64,000 bases of DNA, taken from Pandoraea oxalativorans. GTDB taxonomy: Bacteria; Pseudomonadota; Gammaproteobacteria; Burkholderiales; Burkholderiaceae. Shown here in pieces: positions 9,448 through 18,179 of this stretch. The notes beneath the pieces were generated by a model. It saw only the letters and a program-made list of their open reading frames with translations, did not search any database and had not been told where the DNA came from. Position numbers and translations under genes: made by a program. Location of the stretch: contig NZ_CP011253.3 in assembly GCF_000972785.3 (NCBI RefSeq), positions 1,054,001-1,118,000 of the forward strand, given 5' to 3'. Position 1 is the stretch's first letter; each line of letters opens with the position of its first letter.

Positions 9448-9838
9448 GAGCAATCTCCGTAAGAACACATAAGACACAGCTAAGGCGATTCGAAGACGGG
9501 GCGCGCATCGGCATCGGGCACACCCCACTATGGTGTCGCCGTACGCAAGAGGCGTGCCACCACGTCGACGTTTCATGGCGATCGCCTTGCACGATATGCG
9601 CGTCAATGTGTTGACGATCTGGCATTGAAATTGCGAACGATTCTGTGTGGCGTTCGTTGACGAAGCGTTTTGCGCCAACTCGGAACTTGTGCGCACTGTG
9701 GTAGTGCGCGAATGTTTCAAGACGGCTCATCACGCGGGTGCATGTTCGGCCGTGCAGCTGCCCGACGCCGGGACACGTGATTCGAACAACGAACGATTCG
9801 ACGATGAATGAACGGCCTCAGTCGCTGAGCCGCCAGCG
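9448..9838. other. Divergent intergenic region, no gene seen
   Basis: This stretch separates the truncated substrate-binding gene from the deacetylase gene and should hold promoters for both. Near 9609 a TTGACG could act as a plus-strand -35 box, but I find no matching -10. Short overlapping repeats of CGAACGATTC around 9646 and 9788 may be protein sites. No conserved open frame is evident on either strand. Confidence 0.4.
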
Positions 9839-10843
9839 ATGCCGTACCGTAACGACGACATACCGATGACCTCTGCTCTGACGCTTCCGGAACGTGACGA
9901 ACTGGCGAACGACGACATGCGCTTCGGCGCATTGCGCTCTCACGACCGCTTCGACTATCTGCCGATCACGGCGCGCGATACGTATCGATGGCCCAATGGC
10001 GCGCGCCTGGCCGTCTATGTGGGTTTCAATCTGGAGCACTTCGCCTTCGGGGAGGGGATGGGCGCGAATCTCGGCCCCGTCTCGCCGCAGCCGGACGTGC
10101 TCAATTTCAGTTGGCGCGAATACGGCAATCGGGTCGGCGCATGGCGTTGTCTGGACCTGTTCGACGACCTGTCGATGCCTGCGGGTGTCGTACTCAACAC
10201 ATCGCTGCTCGATCATTGCCCTGCGCTCGTGCACGCCTGCGTCGCTCGCGGTGACGAACTGATCGGACACGGACACACGAACGCGCACCGTCAGAGCGAC
10301 TTCGAGCCCGCGCACGAGCACGATTTGCTCGTGCACTGCCGGTCGCGTCTGGCGCAGGCGACGGGATCTGCGCCCACGGGATGGCTCTCGCCGTGGATTT
10401 CGGAGACGCATCACACGCCGGATCTGCTGGCCTGCACCGGCTACCGCTATACCCTTAACTGGTGCCACGACGACCGCCCGGTGCGCATGCGCACCGCCCA
10501 TGGAACGCTCTGGTCCGTGCCCTATCCTCAGGAGGTCAACGACATTCCGATGATCGTCGGCCGTCAGATGGACGGCATGGCGTTCGCCGACATGATTGCC
10601 GACAACTTCGACGAGATGTACGCGCAGGCCGAGCACCCGACCCGCGCTCAGCCGCTGGTCATGGGGATCGCGCTGCACCCGTATCTCGTGGGGCAGCCCT
10701 ACCGGTTGCGGCACTTGCGCCGCGTGCTCACACCGATCGTGCAAGCCGCGCAGCGCGGTGAGATATGGCTCACGCGCCCGGGCGACATCGCCGCGCACGT
10801 CGCCTCGGTCAGTCAGACGCAGCCCGATGCCGTGATGGGGTGA
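9839..10843 (+). CDS. Polysaccharide deacetylase family protein
   Basis: A 334-residue NodB-like carbohydrate esterase-4 fold protein. RLAVYVGFNLEHFAFGEG near the N-terminus, VVLNTSLLDHCPALVHACV, and ELIGHGHTNAHRQSDF (the metal-binding HxxxH-type region) match the group of cytoplasmic deacetylase-like hydrolases that act on small amides, such as PuuE, rather than on cell-wall glycans. No signal peptide is visible. ATG 9866 (MTSALTLP) is an alternative start; neither has a strong ribosome site. It is the first gene of a row with a GntR regulator (7 bases on) and a flavin reductase, suggesting catabolism of a nitrogenous or cyclic compound. Substrate unknown. Confidence 0.82.
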   Translation: MPYRNDDIPMTSALTLPERDELANDDMRFGALRSHDRFDYLPITARDTYRWPNGARLAVYVGFNLEHFAFGEGMGANLGPVSPQPDVLNFSWREYGNRVGAWRCLDLFDDLSMPAGVVLNTSLLDHCPALVHACVARGDELIGHGHTNAHRQSDFEPAHEHDLLVHCRSRLAQATGSAPTGWLSPWISETHHTPDLLACTGYRYTLNWCHDDRPVRMRTAHGTLWSVPYPQEVNDIPMIVGRQMDGMAFADMIADNFDEMYAQAEHPTRAQPLVMGIALHPYLVGQPYRLRHLRRVLTPIVQAAQRGEIWLTRPGDIAAHVASVSQTQPDAVMG

Positions 10844-10850
10844 GGGCATC

Positions 10851-11804
10851 ATGACGCTCAAGCCCTACTGTCCCGATTGTCCGACGTCGACCTTACTGCC
10901 TTCACCTGCCATGTCCGCCAACAAGCCAGCGCCGCGTGCGCGTCGTCATCCCGCCCGTGCCGCCGCAGACGCCGCAGCGACCGGGCTTGCCGGATCCCGC
11001 CCGCTCTCGCTCCACGCGCTGCACTCGCCCCTGGCCGACGATGCGCTTGAGCAGAGCGCCGAGATGCGGGTCGAGACGCACATCTACCGGACCATCGTCG
11101 ACGGCGTGCTGGCGCACCGTCTGACGCCCGGCACCAAGCTCCCCGAGCCCGAGCTTTGTCAGCTCTTCGACGTGGGCCGGGCGGTCGTACGCCGAGTGCT
11201 CGAACGGCTGGCGCATGACGGCATCGTCACGCTGCGCCCCAACAAGGGCGCGGTGATCGCCGAGCCGACGCCGGAAGAAACGCGCGAGATCTTCGAAGCG
11301 CGACGGGCGCTGGAACGCGCGCTCGTCGAGCTGGCGGTGGCAAGGGTGACCGATGAGGATCTGGCCATGCTGCGTCGGCAACTCGATGCCGAGCATGCGG
11401 CCATGCACCGCTTCGATCAGCCGTCCTGGGCACGGCTGGCGAGCGACTTCCATCTGCGCGTGGCGGCGCTCGCAGGCAACGCAGTGCTTCTGCGCTATCT
11501 CGGTGAGTTGATCTCGCGCTGCTCGCTCATCGTGGGGTTGTACGAGCCACCGGGCTACGCGCCGTGCGAGCACGACGAACACACCGCCATCGTGGCGTGC
11601 ATCGAGCGACGGGATGCCGCAGGCGCCATCGACCGTATGCAATCGCATCTGGAAGAACTGGAGCGACGCATCGAGACGACCCGAATGCGTGGACAGAAGA
11701 GCCTGGCCTCGCTGCTCGGCTTGCCCGAGACCGGCACCGCGCAGCGCGACGCCGTCACACCGTCCGCCGAATCCGCCAAATCCACCATTCGCCCGCGCAC
11801 CTGA
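10851..11804 (+). CDS. GntR-family regulator with FCD ligand domain
   Basis: A 317-residue regulator. A basic, Ala/Pro-rich N-terminal extension (about 60 residues) precedes the winged helix, with KLPEPELCQLFDVGRAVVRR as recognition region and LRPNKGAVIAEPTPEETREI completing it. The FCD domain follows; Asp/His residues in ASDFHLRVAAL and EHDEHTAIV correspond to its metal-binding site. It probably controls the flanking deacetylase and flavin reductase genes. ATG 10851 is seven bases after the upstream stop; ATG 10911 (MSANKPAP) is a possible alternative that would shorten the extension. Confidence 0.88.
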   Translation: MTLKPYCPDCPTSTLLPSPAMSANKPAPRARRHPARAAADAAATGLAGSRPLSLHALHSPLADDALEQSAEMRVETHIYRTIVDGVLAHRLTPGTKLPEPELCQLFDVGRAVVRRVLERLAHDGIVTLRPNKGAVIAEPTPEETREIFEARRALERALVELAVARVTDEDLAMLRRQLDAEHAAMHRFDQPSWARLASDFHLRVAALAGNAVLLRYLGELISRCSLIVGLYEPPGYAPCEHDEHTAIVACIERRDAAGAIDRMQSHLEELERRIETTRMRGQKSLASLLGLPETGTAQRDAVTPSAESAKSTIRPRT

Positions 11805-11813
11805 GGCCATCGC

Positions 11814-12449
11814 ATGGAAATCGACTTCCGGGAAATTACCGCCTATCAACGCTACAAGTTGATGGCCAGCCTGATCGTGCCGCGTCCCATTGCGCTCGTC
11901 ACGACGGTCAACGAAGGCGGCGTCGTCAATGCTGCGCCGTTCTCGATGTTCAATATGCTCGGGGAGGAGCCGCCGATCGTCATGCTCTCGATCAACCGCC
12001 GCAACGACGATTCGCTCAAGGACACCGCAGGGAATATTCTGCGCACGCGCGAGTTCGTCGTGCACCTGACGGACGAGGCGATGGCGGCGCGCATGCACGC
12101 GTGCGGCGAACGTCTCCCACCGACGCAAAGCGAGCTCGTGCATGCGGGGCTCACACCCGTGGCGAGCAGCCTCGTGGCCCCGCCGCGCATCGCCGAAGCC
12201 CCGGTCGCGTTCGAATGCACGTTATGGGAAACGCTCGAAACACCGAGCCGCCACATCTTCATCGGCCGCGTCGAGCGCATGCACGCGCGCGACGAACTGA
12301 TCGACACGCAGGCTTGGCGCGTGCGTCTGCAAAACTACTTCCCTGTCGGACGCTTCGGCGCGAGCTTTTACGTCGATACGCGCAATCGCTTCTCGCTCGA
12401 ATGCCACGACGGTCAGCCGACCGCCACCACAGCGGTGGACGAGATGTGA
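11814..12449 (+). CDS. Flavin reductase-like (FMN-binding) protein
   Basis: This 211-residue protein has the FMN-binding split-barrel of the flavin reductase-like family: RPIALVTTVNEGGVVNAAPF with the adjacent SMFNMLGEEPPIVMLSI contacts flavin, and TREFVVHLTDEAMA follows. Members supply reduced flavin to monooxygenases or act as oxidoreductases on small ligands. It starts ten bases after the GntR gene, so it is probably co-transcribed. No partner monooxygenase lies beside it. The whole conserved domain is present. Confidence 0.87.
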   Translation: MEIDFREITAYQRYKLMASLIVPRPIALVTTVNEGGVVNAAPFSMFNMLGEEPPIVMLSINRRNDDSLKDTAGNILRTREFVVHLTDEAMAARMHACGERLPPTQSELVHAGLTPVASSLVAPPRIAEAPVAFECTLWETLETPSRHIFIGRVERMHARDELIDTQAWRVRLQNYFPVGRFGASFYVDTRNRFSLECHDGQPTATTAVDEM

Positions 12450-12695
12450 CGGCGGGGTGGCCATCGGACACATCCACAGATCCGAACTCGCGACGGGCCC
12501 AAGCGCCCGAATCGCACTATCTGACTCCGCAGCATGGCGCGCGTTGAGCAATAAAACTCGCGCACATGAAGTCTCTCGGGCGGTGACGCTGGCTGGCAGC
12601 GGCGAACACGAAAAGCAAAGAGGGGCGTCTGGAGCGCAAAGTGCGGTGCTTCATGAGTGTCATATTGGATGCTCCCCCACCGATGGAGACCCATC
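12450..12695. other. Intergenic region, no gene seen
   Basis: Non-coding space between the flavin reductase gene and the first of two hypothetical genes. I see no convincing promoter or RNA structure. GGAG at 12685-12688 serves the next gene. Confidence 0.35.
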
Positions 12696-13154
12696 ATGAT
12701 CCAGCCGACGCACACGCAAGGCTCGGTCCCTGTTCCGAGTTCCACGACCGAGGTCGACCCGGCACGCTCGACGGGGGGCGGGATCCCCACAGACTTGTCG
12801 GCGACGAGACAAACATCGACGGAACGTGGGCTTCGAGTCCATGAGGGCACGGCCAGCGCGCGGGTGGCCGCGGCTGACATCTCGGGGGACGACGACGTGT
12901 GGACGTCGATTGTCTGCGACTGGGAGATGGCGTTGACGGACGGCGACATGGAATTTTGGGCGTCGATTCTGGATGAAGCTGGCCCGAAACTCGGATGCGC
13001 CGCAGACCGTGGAGCGTTGCTGGTCATGTTTGCGAAGGAGATTTGGCGCTTGCCGCAGCAGATCCGTCAAAACGCGTTCACGACGATCGTCAAATCGGCG
13101 GAGGGCCTCGAAGAAGGCACTGTCCAGCGAGTCCTGGAGGAGGCCAAGATGTAA
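12696..13154 (+). CDS. Hypothetical protein
   Basis: A 152-residue protein of unknown function. ATG 12696 is preferred because GGAG lies eight bases upstream; an upstream in-frame ATG at 12657 lacks one. The first 70 residues are Ser/Thr/Ala-rich and look disordered. The C-terminal 80 form an acidic, probably helical domain with WTSIVCDWEMALTDGDMEFW and RLPQQIRQNAFTTIV. The next gene has a similar design (disordered start, helical end with a W...A...G...W pattern), so the two may be paralogues. No signal peptide or membrane segment is seen. Confidence 0.6.
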   Translation: MIQPTHTQGSVPVPSSTTEVDPARSTGGGIPTDLSATRQTSTERGLRVHEGTASARVAAADISGDDDVWTSIVCDWEMALTDGDMEFWASILDEAGPKLGCAADRGALLVMFAKEIWRLPQQIRQNAFTTIVKSAEGLEEGTVQRVLEEAKM

Positions 13155-13347
13155 CCCATCCGTGACTCAGCCGCCGAAGCCCAAGTCTGCGGCGCACCGC
13201 GAAGTCCCCCGCGCCGCAGCGCTGCCCGACGGGTATGACGTCGGAACTGGCCGAACTCACGGAAGTGACAGTCGACCGGCGGTAACGCAAAGACCGTCGG
13301 CGACAGGCTGTCAGGATGCGATCTCCTATCTACGATGGAGGTCGACA

Positions 13348-13950
13348 ATGAATCCCCGGAGCGTATCGACGGCCGGTTCCCTAACTTTGCAGGCTCAGAC
13401 GTTTGACCCTCAGTCGCACGCTCGCCCCGAGCGTCTCGCGACGGACCTCCGCATCGCCCGGCTCGCGCCCGCTGGCGGATTGCGTGAGGCGAGCATTCCA
13501 CAGGCGGCGCACGTCGGGCCAGGAGGCGCGCTGCGCAGACTGCCAATCCTCTCTGCAAAGGGGACAGCTGAACCGGCCCCGCCGCGGCCTGCCGTCGATT
13601 ACCTGTTTTTCCGTGAACCGCTGAAAGCCGACGCGCCGCTGCTCGAGAGGTGGGCGGTTGCGGCGACGGCAGGCAGCGCTTCCGATGCGTGGTCCGCGTT
13701 CGTCGGAGGAATCAGTGCGCGGTTCTTCAAAGGCAGTCTGAGACAGCGTGTGATGGACGCGCTGATCCTGAGTCTCGACATCCTGCCGCCGCAACATCGG
13801 GCCGATGCGCTCGCATGTCTGCTCGCTGACGGGCCCGAAGGCGTCGCCGCCGTCGAAGAGTTCTGGAAGTACTTCGGATTGAAGCGCATTCCCGAAGTGG
13901 ATCGGGCACGGGTAGCGGCTTTGCTTCTTCACTACGAAATCGGCAAGTAA
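13348..13950 (+). CDS. Hypothetical protein, possible paralogue of the preceding gene
   Basis: A 200-residue protein of unknown function. The start is set by GGAGG at 13336-13340 ahead of ATG 13348. Residues 1-75 are low-complexity, rich in Ala, Pro and Arg. A helical domain follows, with LERWAVAATAGSASDAWSAF and LDILPPQHRADALACLL. The order W, A-x3-G, W, then LP-Q-R-x2-A echoes the preceding protein. The N-terminus lacks a classical signal peptide. A secreted or host-interaction role is conceivable but unsupported. Confidence 0.6.
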   Translation: MNPRSVSTAGSLTLQAQTFDPQSHARPERLATDLRIARLAPAGGLREASIPQAAHVGPGGALRRLPILSAKGTAEPAPPRPAVDYLFFREPLKADAPLLERWAVAATAGSASDAWSAFVGGISARFFKGSLRQRVMDALILSLDILPPQHRADALACLLADGPEGVAAVEEFWKYFGLKRIPEVDRARVAALLLHYEIGK

Positions 13951-14033
13951 GGCGCGAAGCGTCGTGGGCGCGGTGGGTGCCACCCCGAGGCCGCGCCCGT
14001 CCCGAGTCCGGCGATTCCCGGAAAACTTCGGTG

Positions 14034-14315
14034 TCACGCCTTCGGTGTTTCCCCCTTATTTTCATCCTTCGTCGCTTGCGCCACCGGCCCCGGCAGTCCG
14101 GTGATCTTCGGCACGCATTCGCGATGGAACCACACGAGGTTGACCGGCTCACCGGCGAGCAAACGCTTGACCGGCGGCACGACCTGTTCACCGATCAGCA
14201 TGCCGAGCAGACCGATGAGCGCTACCGCAGGCGGTGCCGGTGAGCGAACGCCCAGACCGCCGTAGATGATGCCGACGAGAACCCCTACGGCAAGCGAAAC
14301 GAGATAGAGCTTCAT
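14034..14315 (-). CDS. XapX domain membrane protein
   Basis: A 93-residue protein with two hydrophobic helices: residues 1-25 (KLYLVSLAVGVLVGIIYGGL) and about 30-55 (PPAVALIGLLGMLIGEQVVP). This pattern defines the small XapX family, whose function is unknown. The charged tail is probably cytoplasmic. Its ATG overlaps the DoxX stop as ATGA, so the two are translated together. Confidence 0.85.
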   Translation of the reverse strand: MKLYLVSLAVGVLVGIIYGGLGVRSPAPPAVALIGLLGMLIGEQVVPPVKRLLAGEPVNLVWFHRECVPKITGLPGPVAQATKDENKGETPKA

Positions 14316-14764
14316 GATTGACTCCGCGCGGCGCGCATTCTGAGGTCGTACCACGCGACGGCGATAAAGCCGCCGACGAGTCCGAGGTGTTCGAAGAAAC
14401 TGTTGGCGAGCATCGTGCGGGCGTCCGGTGGGGCGGACCAGAAGCGGTTGGCGAGGAACGTCGCGGCCAGCGTGAAGGCCGCCAGCGCCAATGCACCCAG
14501 CCATCGCCCCTTACCCGTCAGAATCATCAGCGACGCGCCGATCTCCAGCACGATGACGGCAACCGCCATCGGCGCCGCCGGGGACAGTCCGAAGTGCTGC
14601 ATCTCGGCGATGGCGCCGGAGAAGTCCAGCACCTTGTCGATGCCGCCTTGCAGATACGCGCTGCACAGCAGCAACAGCGCAAGCCAATAAGCCCAGCCCG
14701 GCAGCAAAGACGCCTCGCGTGCCAACGACGAGGAAGGATCGGACGACGGCAGCATCGTGGCCAT
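14312..14764 (-). CDS. DoxX-family membrane protein
   Basis: A 150-residue protein with four predicted transmembrane helices: about residues 22-42 (WAYWLALLLLCSAYLQGGID), 63-85, 88-108 and 120-142. Members are linked to thiosulfate:quinone oxidoreductase, redox stress or simply unknown roles. ATG 14764 is chosen because GAGG lies a few bases upstream. It forms a two-gene unit with the XapX gene. DoxX-XapX pairs are often seen near amidohydrolase genes in related bacteria, as here, although the amidohydrolase ends 38 bases upstream and may be in the same transcript. Confidence 0.85.
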   Translation of the reverse strand: MATMLPSSDPSSSLAREASLLPGWAYWLALLLLCSAYLQGGIDKVLDFSGAIAEMQHFGLSPAAPMAVAVIVLEIGASLMILTGKGRWLGALALAAFTLAATFLANRFWSAPPDARTMLANSFFEHLGLVGGFIAVAWYDLRMRAARSQS

Positions 14765-14801
14765 GACGAACCTCAACAGTGGGTAGCTAACGGTACCGAC
14801 A

Positions 14802-16655
14802 TCAAAACGCCCAGCACGAGCAGCCGAGCGCGCCCCAGAACCCGCTCTCGTCCGACGCGGGGACATTCGACGACCATGCCTTCGCGTGCGCATGACCGTG
14901 CACACCGCACGACGTCGCACACGCGCAACTCACGCTCACGTTAAGCACATTCGGTTGTCGCGGCTGATACCCCACGCCGTGTCGCGCGGGCGACCAGTCA
15001 GGCATCGCTGGCGGCAGTGCCGGTGCATAACTACCGAAGTCGCCGTCGCCATACACGACCTTGCCGCCCAGCATCGTAAGCACCGACGTAATGTCCTGAA
15101 TTTCGTCTTCCGGCACGCTGAAGTAATCCTCCGAGAGCACGGCCAGATCGGCGAGCTGTCCGACCTTGATCTGTCCCTTCTTGCCGACTTCGGACGAGAA
15201 CCACGTGTTGGCTTCCGTCCACAGACGCAACGCTTCGTCGCGGTCGAGCAGACTGCCCGGGGCGGCCATGCGCAGCCCGCCGACGGTCTTGCCCGTCACC
15301 AGCCAGTACAGCGATACCCACGGGTTGTAAGACGCAACGCGCGTCGCATCCGTGCCCGCACCGACCTTCACGCCGCGCTCCAGCATGCGACGCACTGGCG
15401 GAGTCGCCTCCGCCGCCTTCGCGCCGTAGCGCTCCACGAAGTACTCGCCTTGATACGCCATGCGGTGCTGCACGGCAATGCCGCCGCCGAGCGCCGCAAT
15501 GCGGTCGATGTTGCGGTCGCTGATCGTCTCGGCGTGGTCGAAGAACCAGTGCAGGCCGTCGAACGGGATGTCCTTCGCGACCTTTTCGTAGACGTCGAGT
15601 GCGCGCGAGATCGTCTCGTCGTAGGTGGCATGCAGACGCCACGGCCAGCGGTTCTCCGCAAGCAGTCGCACCACCGGTTCGAGATCGCCTTCCATCGAAG
15701 GTGGCATCTCCGGGCGCTCGACGCGGAAGTCCTCGAAGTCGGCTGCCGTGTACACGAGCATTTCGCCAGCGCCGTTGTGACGATAGAGATCGTCGCCTTG
15801 CCCCGGGCTGACTTGTTTGACCCACTGGCTGAAGTCCGCGAGTTCTGCCTTGGGCTTTTGCGTGAACAGGTTGTACGCCAGGCGCACCGTCAACTGCCCT
15901 TCGCGGTGCAGTTCTTCGATGATGCTGTAGTCCTCGGGGTAATTCTGGAAGCCGCCGCCTGCGTCGATGACGCCCGTCACACCGAGCCGGTTCACCTCGC
16001 GCATGAAGTGGCGCGTCGAGTTCTTCTGATACTCCGGCGGGAGTTTCGGTCCTTTGGCGAGCGTTGCGTAAAGAATGGTCGCGTTCGGCTTGGCGAGCAA
16101 CAGACCGGTCGGGTTACCCGACGCATCGCGCACGATCTCGCCGCCCGGCGGATTCGGCGTGTCCTTCGTGTAGCCGACGGTGCGCAACGCGGCAGCGTTC
16201 AGGATCGCGCGGTCGTACAGATGCAGGATGAATACCGGCGTGTCGGGGGCGACGGCGTTCAGCTCGTCGATGGTCGGCAAGCGCTTCTCTGCGAACTGAT
16301 GCTCGGTGAAGCCACCGACCACGCGTACCCACTGCGGCGCGGGCGTACGGTCGACCTGCGCCTTGAGCATGCGCATGGCGTCCGCCAGCGAGCGCACACC
16401 GTCCCAGCGAAGCTCCATGTTGTAGTTCAGGCCACCACGAATGATGTGCATGTGGCTGTCGATGAGCCCCGGAATCACACGTCGGCCCTTGAGGTCGATG
16501 ACCTGCGTGGCATTGTCGGCCAGACGCATGATGTCGTCGCGTGTGCCCACGGCGGAGAAGGTGCCGCCGGTGAGCGCGACGGCGTCCGCCTGCGGGTTCG
16601 CACGGTCGAGCGTGGTGAACTTGCCATTGACCAGAATGAGGTCGGGATTTGACAT
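14802..16655 (-). CDS. Amidohydrolase family protein (YtcJ-like)
   Basis: A 617-residue metal-dependent hydrolase of the amidohydrolase-3 type. GLIDSHMHIIRGGLNY carries the HxH metal site, WRLHATYDETISRAL and LHWFFDHAETIS give further His ligands, and KVGAGTDATRVASYNPW the catalytic Asp. ATG 16655 is favoured by GGAG upstream and because it begins the conserved VNGKFTTLDRANPQADAV strand; the longer frame from 16754 is unlikely. The last 45 residues include a Cys-rich stretch (SCACATSCGVHGHAHA). No signal peptide. Substrate unknown. It is divergent from a LuxR-type regulator that may control it. Confidence 0.87.
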   Translation of the reverse strand: MSNPDLILVNGKFTTLDRANPQADAVALTGGTFSAVGTRDDIMRLADNATQVIDLKGRRVIPGLIDSHMHIIRGGLNYNMELRWDGVRSLADAMRMLKAQVDRTPAPQWVRVVGGFTEHQFAEKRLPTIDELNAVAPDTPVFILHLYDRAILNAAALRTVGYTKDTPNPPGGEIVRDASGNPTGLLLAKPNATILYATLAKGPKLPPEYQKNSTRHFMREVNRLGVTGVIDAGGGFQNYPEDYSIIEELHREGQLTVRLAYNLFTQKPKAELADFSQWVKQVSPGQGDDLYRHNGAGEMLVYTAADFEDFRVERPEMPPSMEGDLEPVVRLLAENRWPWRLHATYDETISRALDVYEKVAKDIPFDGLHWFFDHAETISDRNIDRIAALGGGIAVQHRMAYQGEYFVERYGAKAAEATPPVRRMLERGVKVGAGTDATRVASYNPWVSLYWLVTGKTVGGLRMAAPGSLLDRDEALRLWTEANTWFSSEVGKKGQIKVGQLADLAVLSEDYFSVPEDEIQDITSVLTMLGGKVVYGDGDFGSYAPALPPAMPDWSPARHGVGYQPRQPNVLNVSVSCACATSCGVHGHAHAKAWSSNVPASDESGFWGALGCSCWAF

Positions 16656-16949
16656 GGGAGGCTCCGGTGGGAAGTCGGCGGACGTTTCCTGCCGCGCGTG
16701 GACGCCACCGGCACGGCCCGGAAGGCCGTCAGCGTGCCACGAACGACGGTCCATGAGCGTATGCCGACTCCTGTCGCCTCACTATCGTCTTTTCGTATTA
16801 GCGCCCAAATCCCACGCCGGGCGGTGCTCCGACAGGGAAATCGCGTCCCCGAGCCGCGAAAACGCAAGCACGTTCGTGCTTTTTCGCAGTTTTGAACGTC
16901 ACATGACTGACGTATACTTAGCTTCACCGAATCAATACATCGCCCCTGC

Positions 16950-17630
16950 ATGAATGCGCTTCCGGACAGCGACATCGCGACCGTCTACGTCGTCGCCCAC
17001 GACCCGGCGGAGAACGACACGCTTTGTGCACAACTGACCGACGTCGGCCTGAGGGCGCGCGGCTTTACGCGTGCGGCGGCGTTTCTTGCCAGCGAGCGCA
17101 GCGCCGGACCGGCGTGCGTTGTGCTGGACGCCGACCTCGACACGCCCGGCGGAGGCCTCTTGCTTCAGGATGCCCTCACCGATTTGCAAGACCCGATTCC
17201 CGTCGTGCTCATCACCGACCGCGCCGATGTGACGACCAGCGTGCGCGGCATGAAAGCGGGCGCGGTCGATTACCTGACCAAGCCGATGCCGGAGGGCGTG
17301 CTGCTAAGTGCGGTGGGCGCGGCACTGGCGCTTGACCGGCAACGCCTCGGACGCGAGCGGGCAAGCACCGACGTGATCGAACGCGCCCAGCGGCTCTCGC
17401 AACGCGAGCGCGAAGTCATGGCGCTTGTGGCGGCGGGGCGGATGAACAAGCACATCGCCGACGAACTCGGCATCAGCGAAGTCACCGTCAAGATTCATCG
17501 CGGGAACGCGATGCGCAAGATGGAAGCACGCTCGTTTGCCGATCTCGTGATCATGGCGCACAAGCTCGGTATGACGTCGCCCGCGCTGTATCACGGCGGG
17601 ATCGGACGAAATCGGCGAGAACTGGCCTGA
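16950..17630 (+). CDS. LuxR/FixJ-type response regulator with atypical receiver
   Basis: A 226-residue protein with an N-terminal receiver (about 10-125) and a C-terminal LuxR helix-turn-helix (LSQREREVMALVAAGRMNKH to about residue 195). The phosphoacceptor is probably Asp60 (CVVLDADLD), with Thr89 and Lys111 (YLTKPM) as switch residues. The acidic pair that usually opens the domain (VDD) is replaced by Ala-His (VVAHDPAE), so metal-dependent phosphorylation may be weak or absent. No sensor kinase gene lies nearby. It is divergent from the amidohydrolase gene and ends at a clear hairpin terminator. Confidence 0.88.
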   Translation: MNALPDSDIATVYVVAHDPAENDTLCAQLTDVGLRARGFTRAAAFLASERSAGPACVVLDADLDTPGGGLLLQDALTDLQDPIPVVLITDRADVTTSVRGMKAGAVDYLTKPMPEGVLLSAVGAALALDRQRLGRERASTDVIERAQRLSQREREVMALVAAGRMNKHIADELGISEVTVKIHRGNAMRKMEARSFADLVIMAHKLGMTSPALYHGGIGRNRRELA

Positions 17631-17672
17631 CGCTTACCGACGCTCACGGACGTCTACTGACATTCGCCGACC

Positions 17673-17704
17673 ATGCGCCACCTCCACCGGGTGGCGCATT
17701 TTTT
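17673..17704 (+). terminator. Rho-independent terminator after the response regulator
   Basis: ATGCGCCACC (17673-17682) pairs with GGTGGCGCAT (17690-17699) across a 7-base loop and is followed by a run of T. Confidence 0.85.
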
Positions 17705-17719
17705 CGCCTGCGCAGCGAC

Positions 17720-18106
17720 TCAGCGGCCGGGCGTCACGATGGGCGCAGACGGCGGCGGCGCGGCCGGGCGCTGCGGCGTGGGCGAGTTGCCGAAGCTGTT
17801 TCCCATGCGATGAGACGTCGCACTCCAGTTGATCTGTCCGCCGATCTGATTGCTCGGCTTGTTGGCGATCTCTTCCGATTCCAGTCCCGGCGCGCGGCCC
17901 GAATCCGGCGCGGGGGCTGGCTGCAACTGATTCGTCAGACAGTCGTAGGACGGCGAACGCTGCCCGTTTACTTCGACGTCCGCGCAGCCTGCCCGAGATA
18001 CCGGTGCCGCGCCGCCCACACGCGGGGCGTCGTCGGCTGCGACGGCGAACTGCGACACCGGGCTCAGCAGCACCGTTGCTGCGACTGTCACGGCGAGTTT
18101 GCCCAT
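17720..18106 (-). CDS. Small exported protein of unknown function
   Basis: A 128-residue protein. The first 24 residues (GKLAVTVAATVLLSPVSQFA) form a signal peptide with a probable cut after AVA. The mature part is Pro/Ser/Asn-rich with two cysteines (RAGCADVEVNG and SYDCLTNQL) that could form a disulfide. No catalytic motif is visible. It probably lies in the periplasm or is secreted. It is transcribed convergently with the response regulator gene. Confidence 0.65.
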   Translation of the reverse strand: MGKLAVTVAATVLLSPVSQFAVAADDAPRVGGAAPVSRAGCADVEVNGQRSPSYDCLTNQLQPAPAPDSGRAPGLESEEIANKPSNQIGGQINWSATSHRMGNSFGNSPTPQRPAAPPPSAPIVTPGR

Positions 18107-18179
18107 TCGATTCTCATCTGACCCCCAACGTCTGTGCCGCTGCGCTGCGTCGTCATCGCAGGTCTCCCCGTCAAAAAAT

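Noticed and set aside
14886..16652. A 588-codon open frame on the plus strand
   Set aside because: It lies exactly opposite the amidohydrolase gene, whose motifs are clear. The frame is an artefact of high-GC codon bias and has no recognisable motif.
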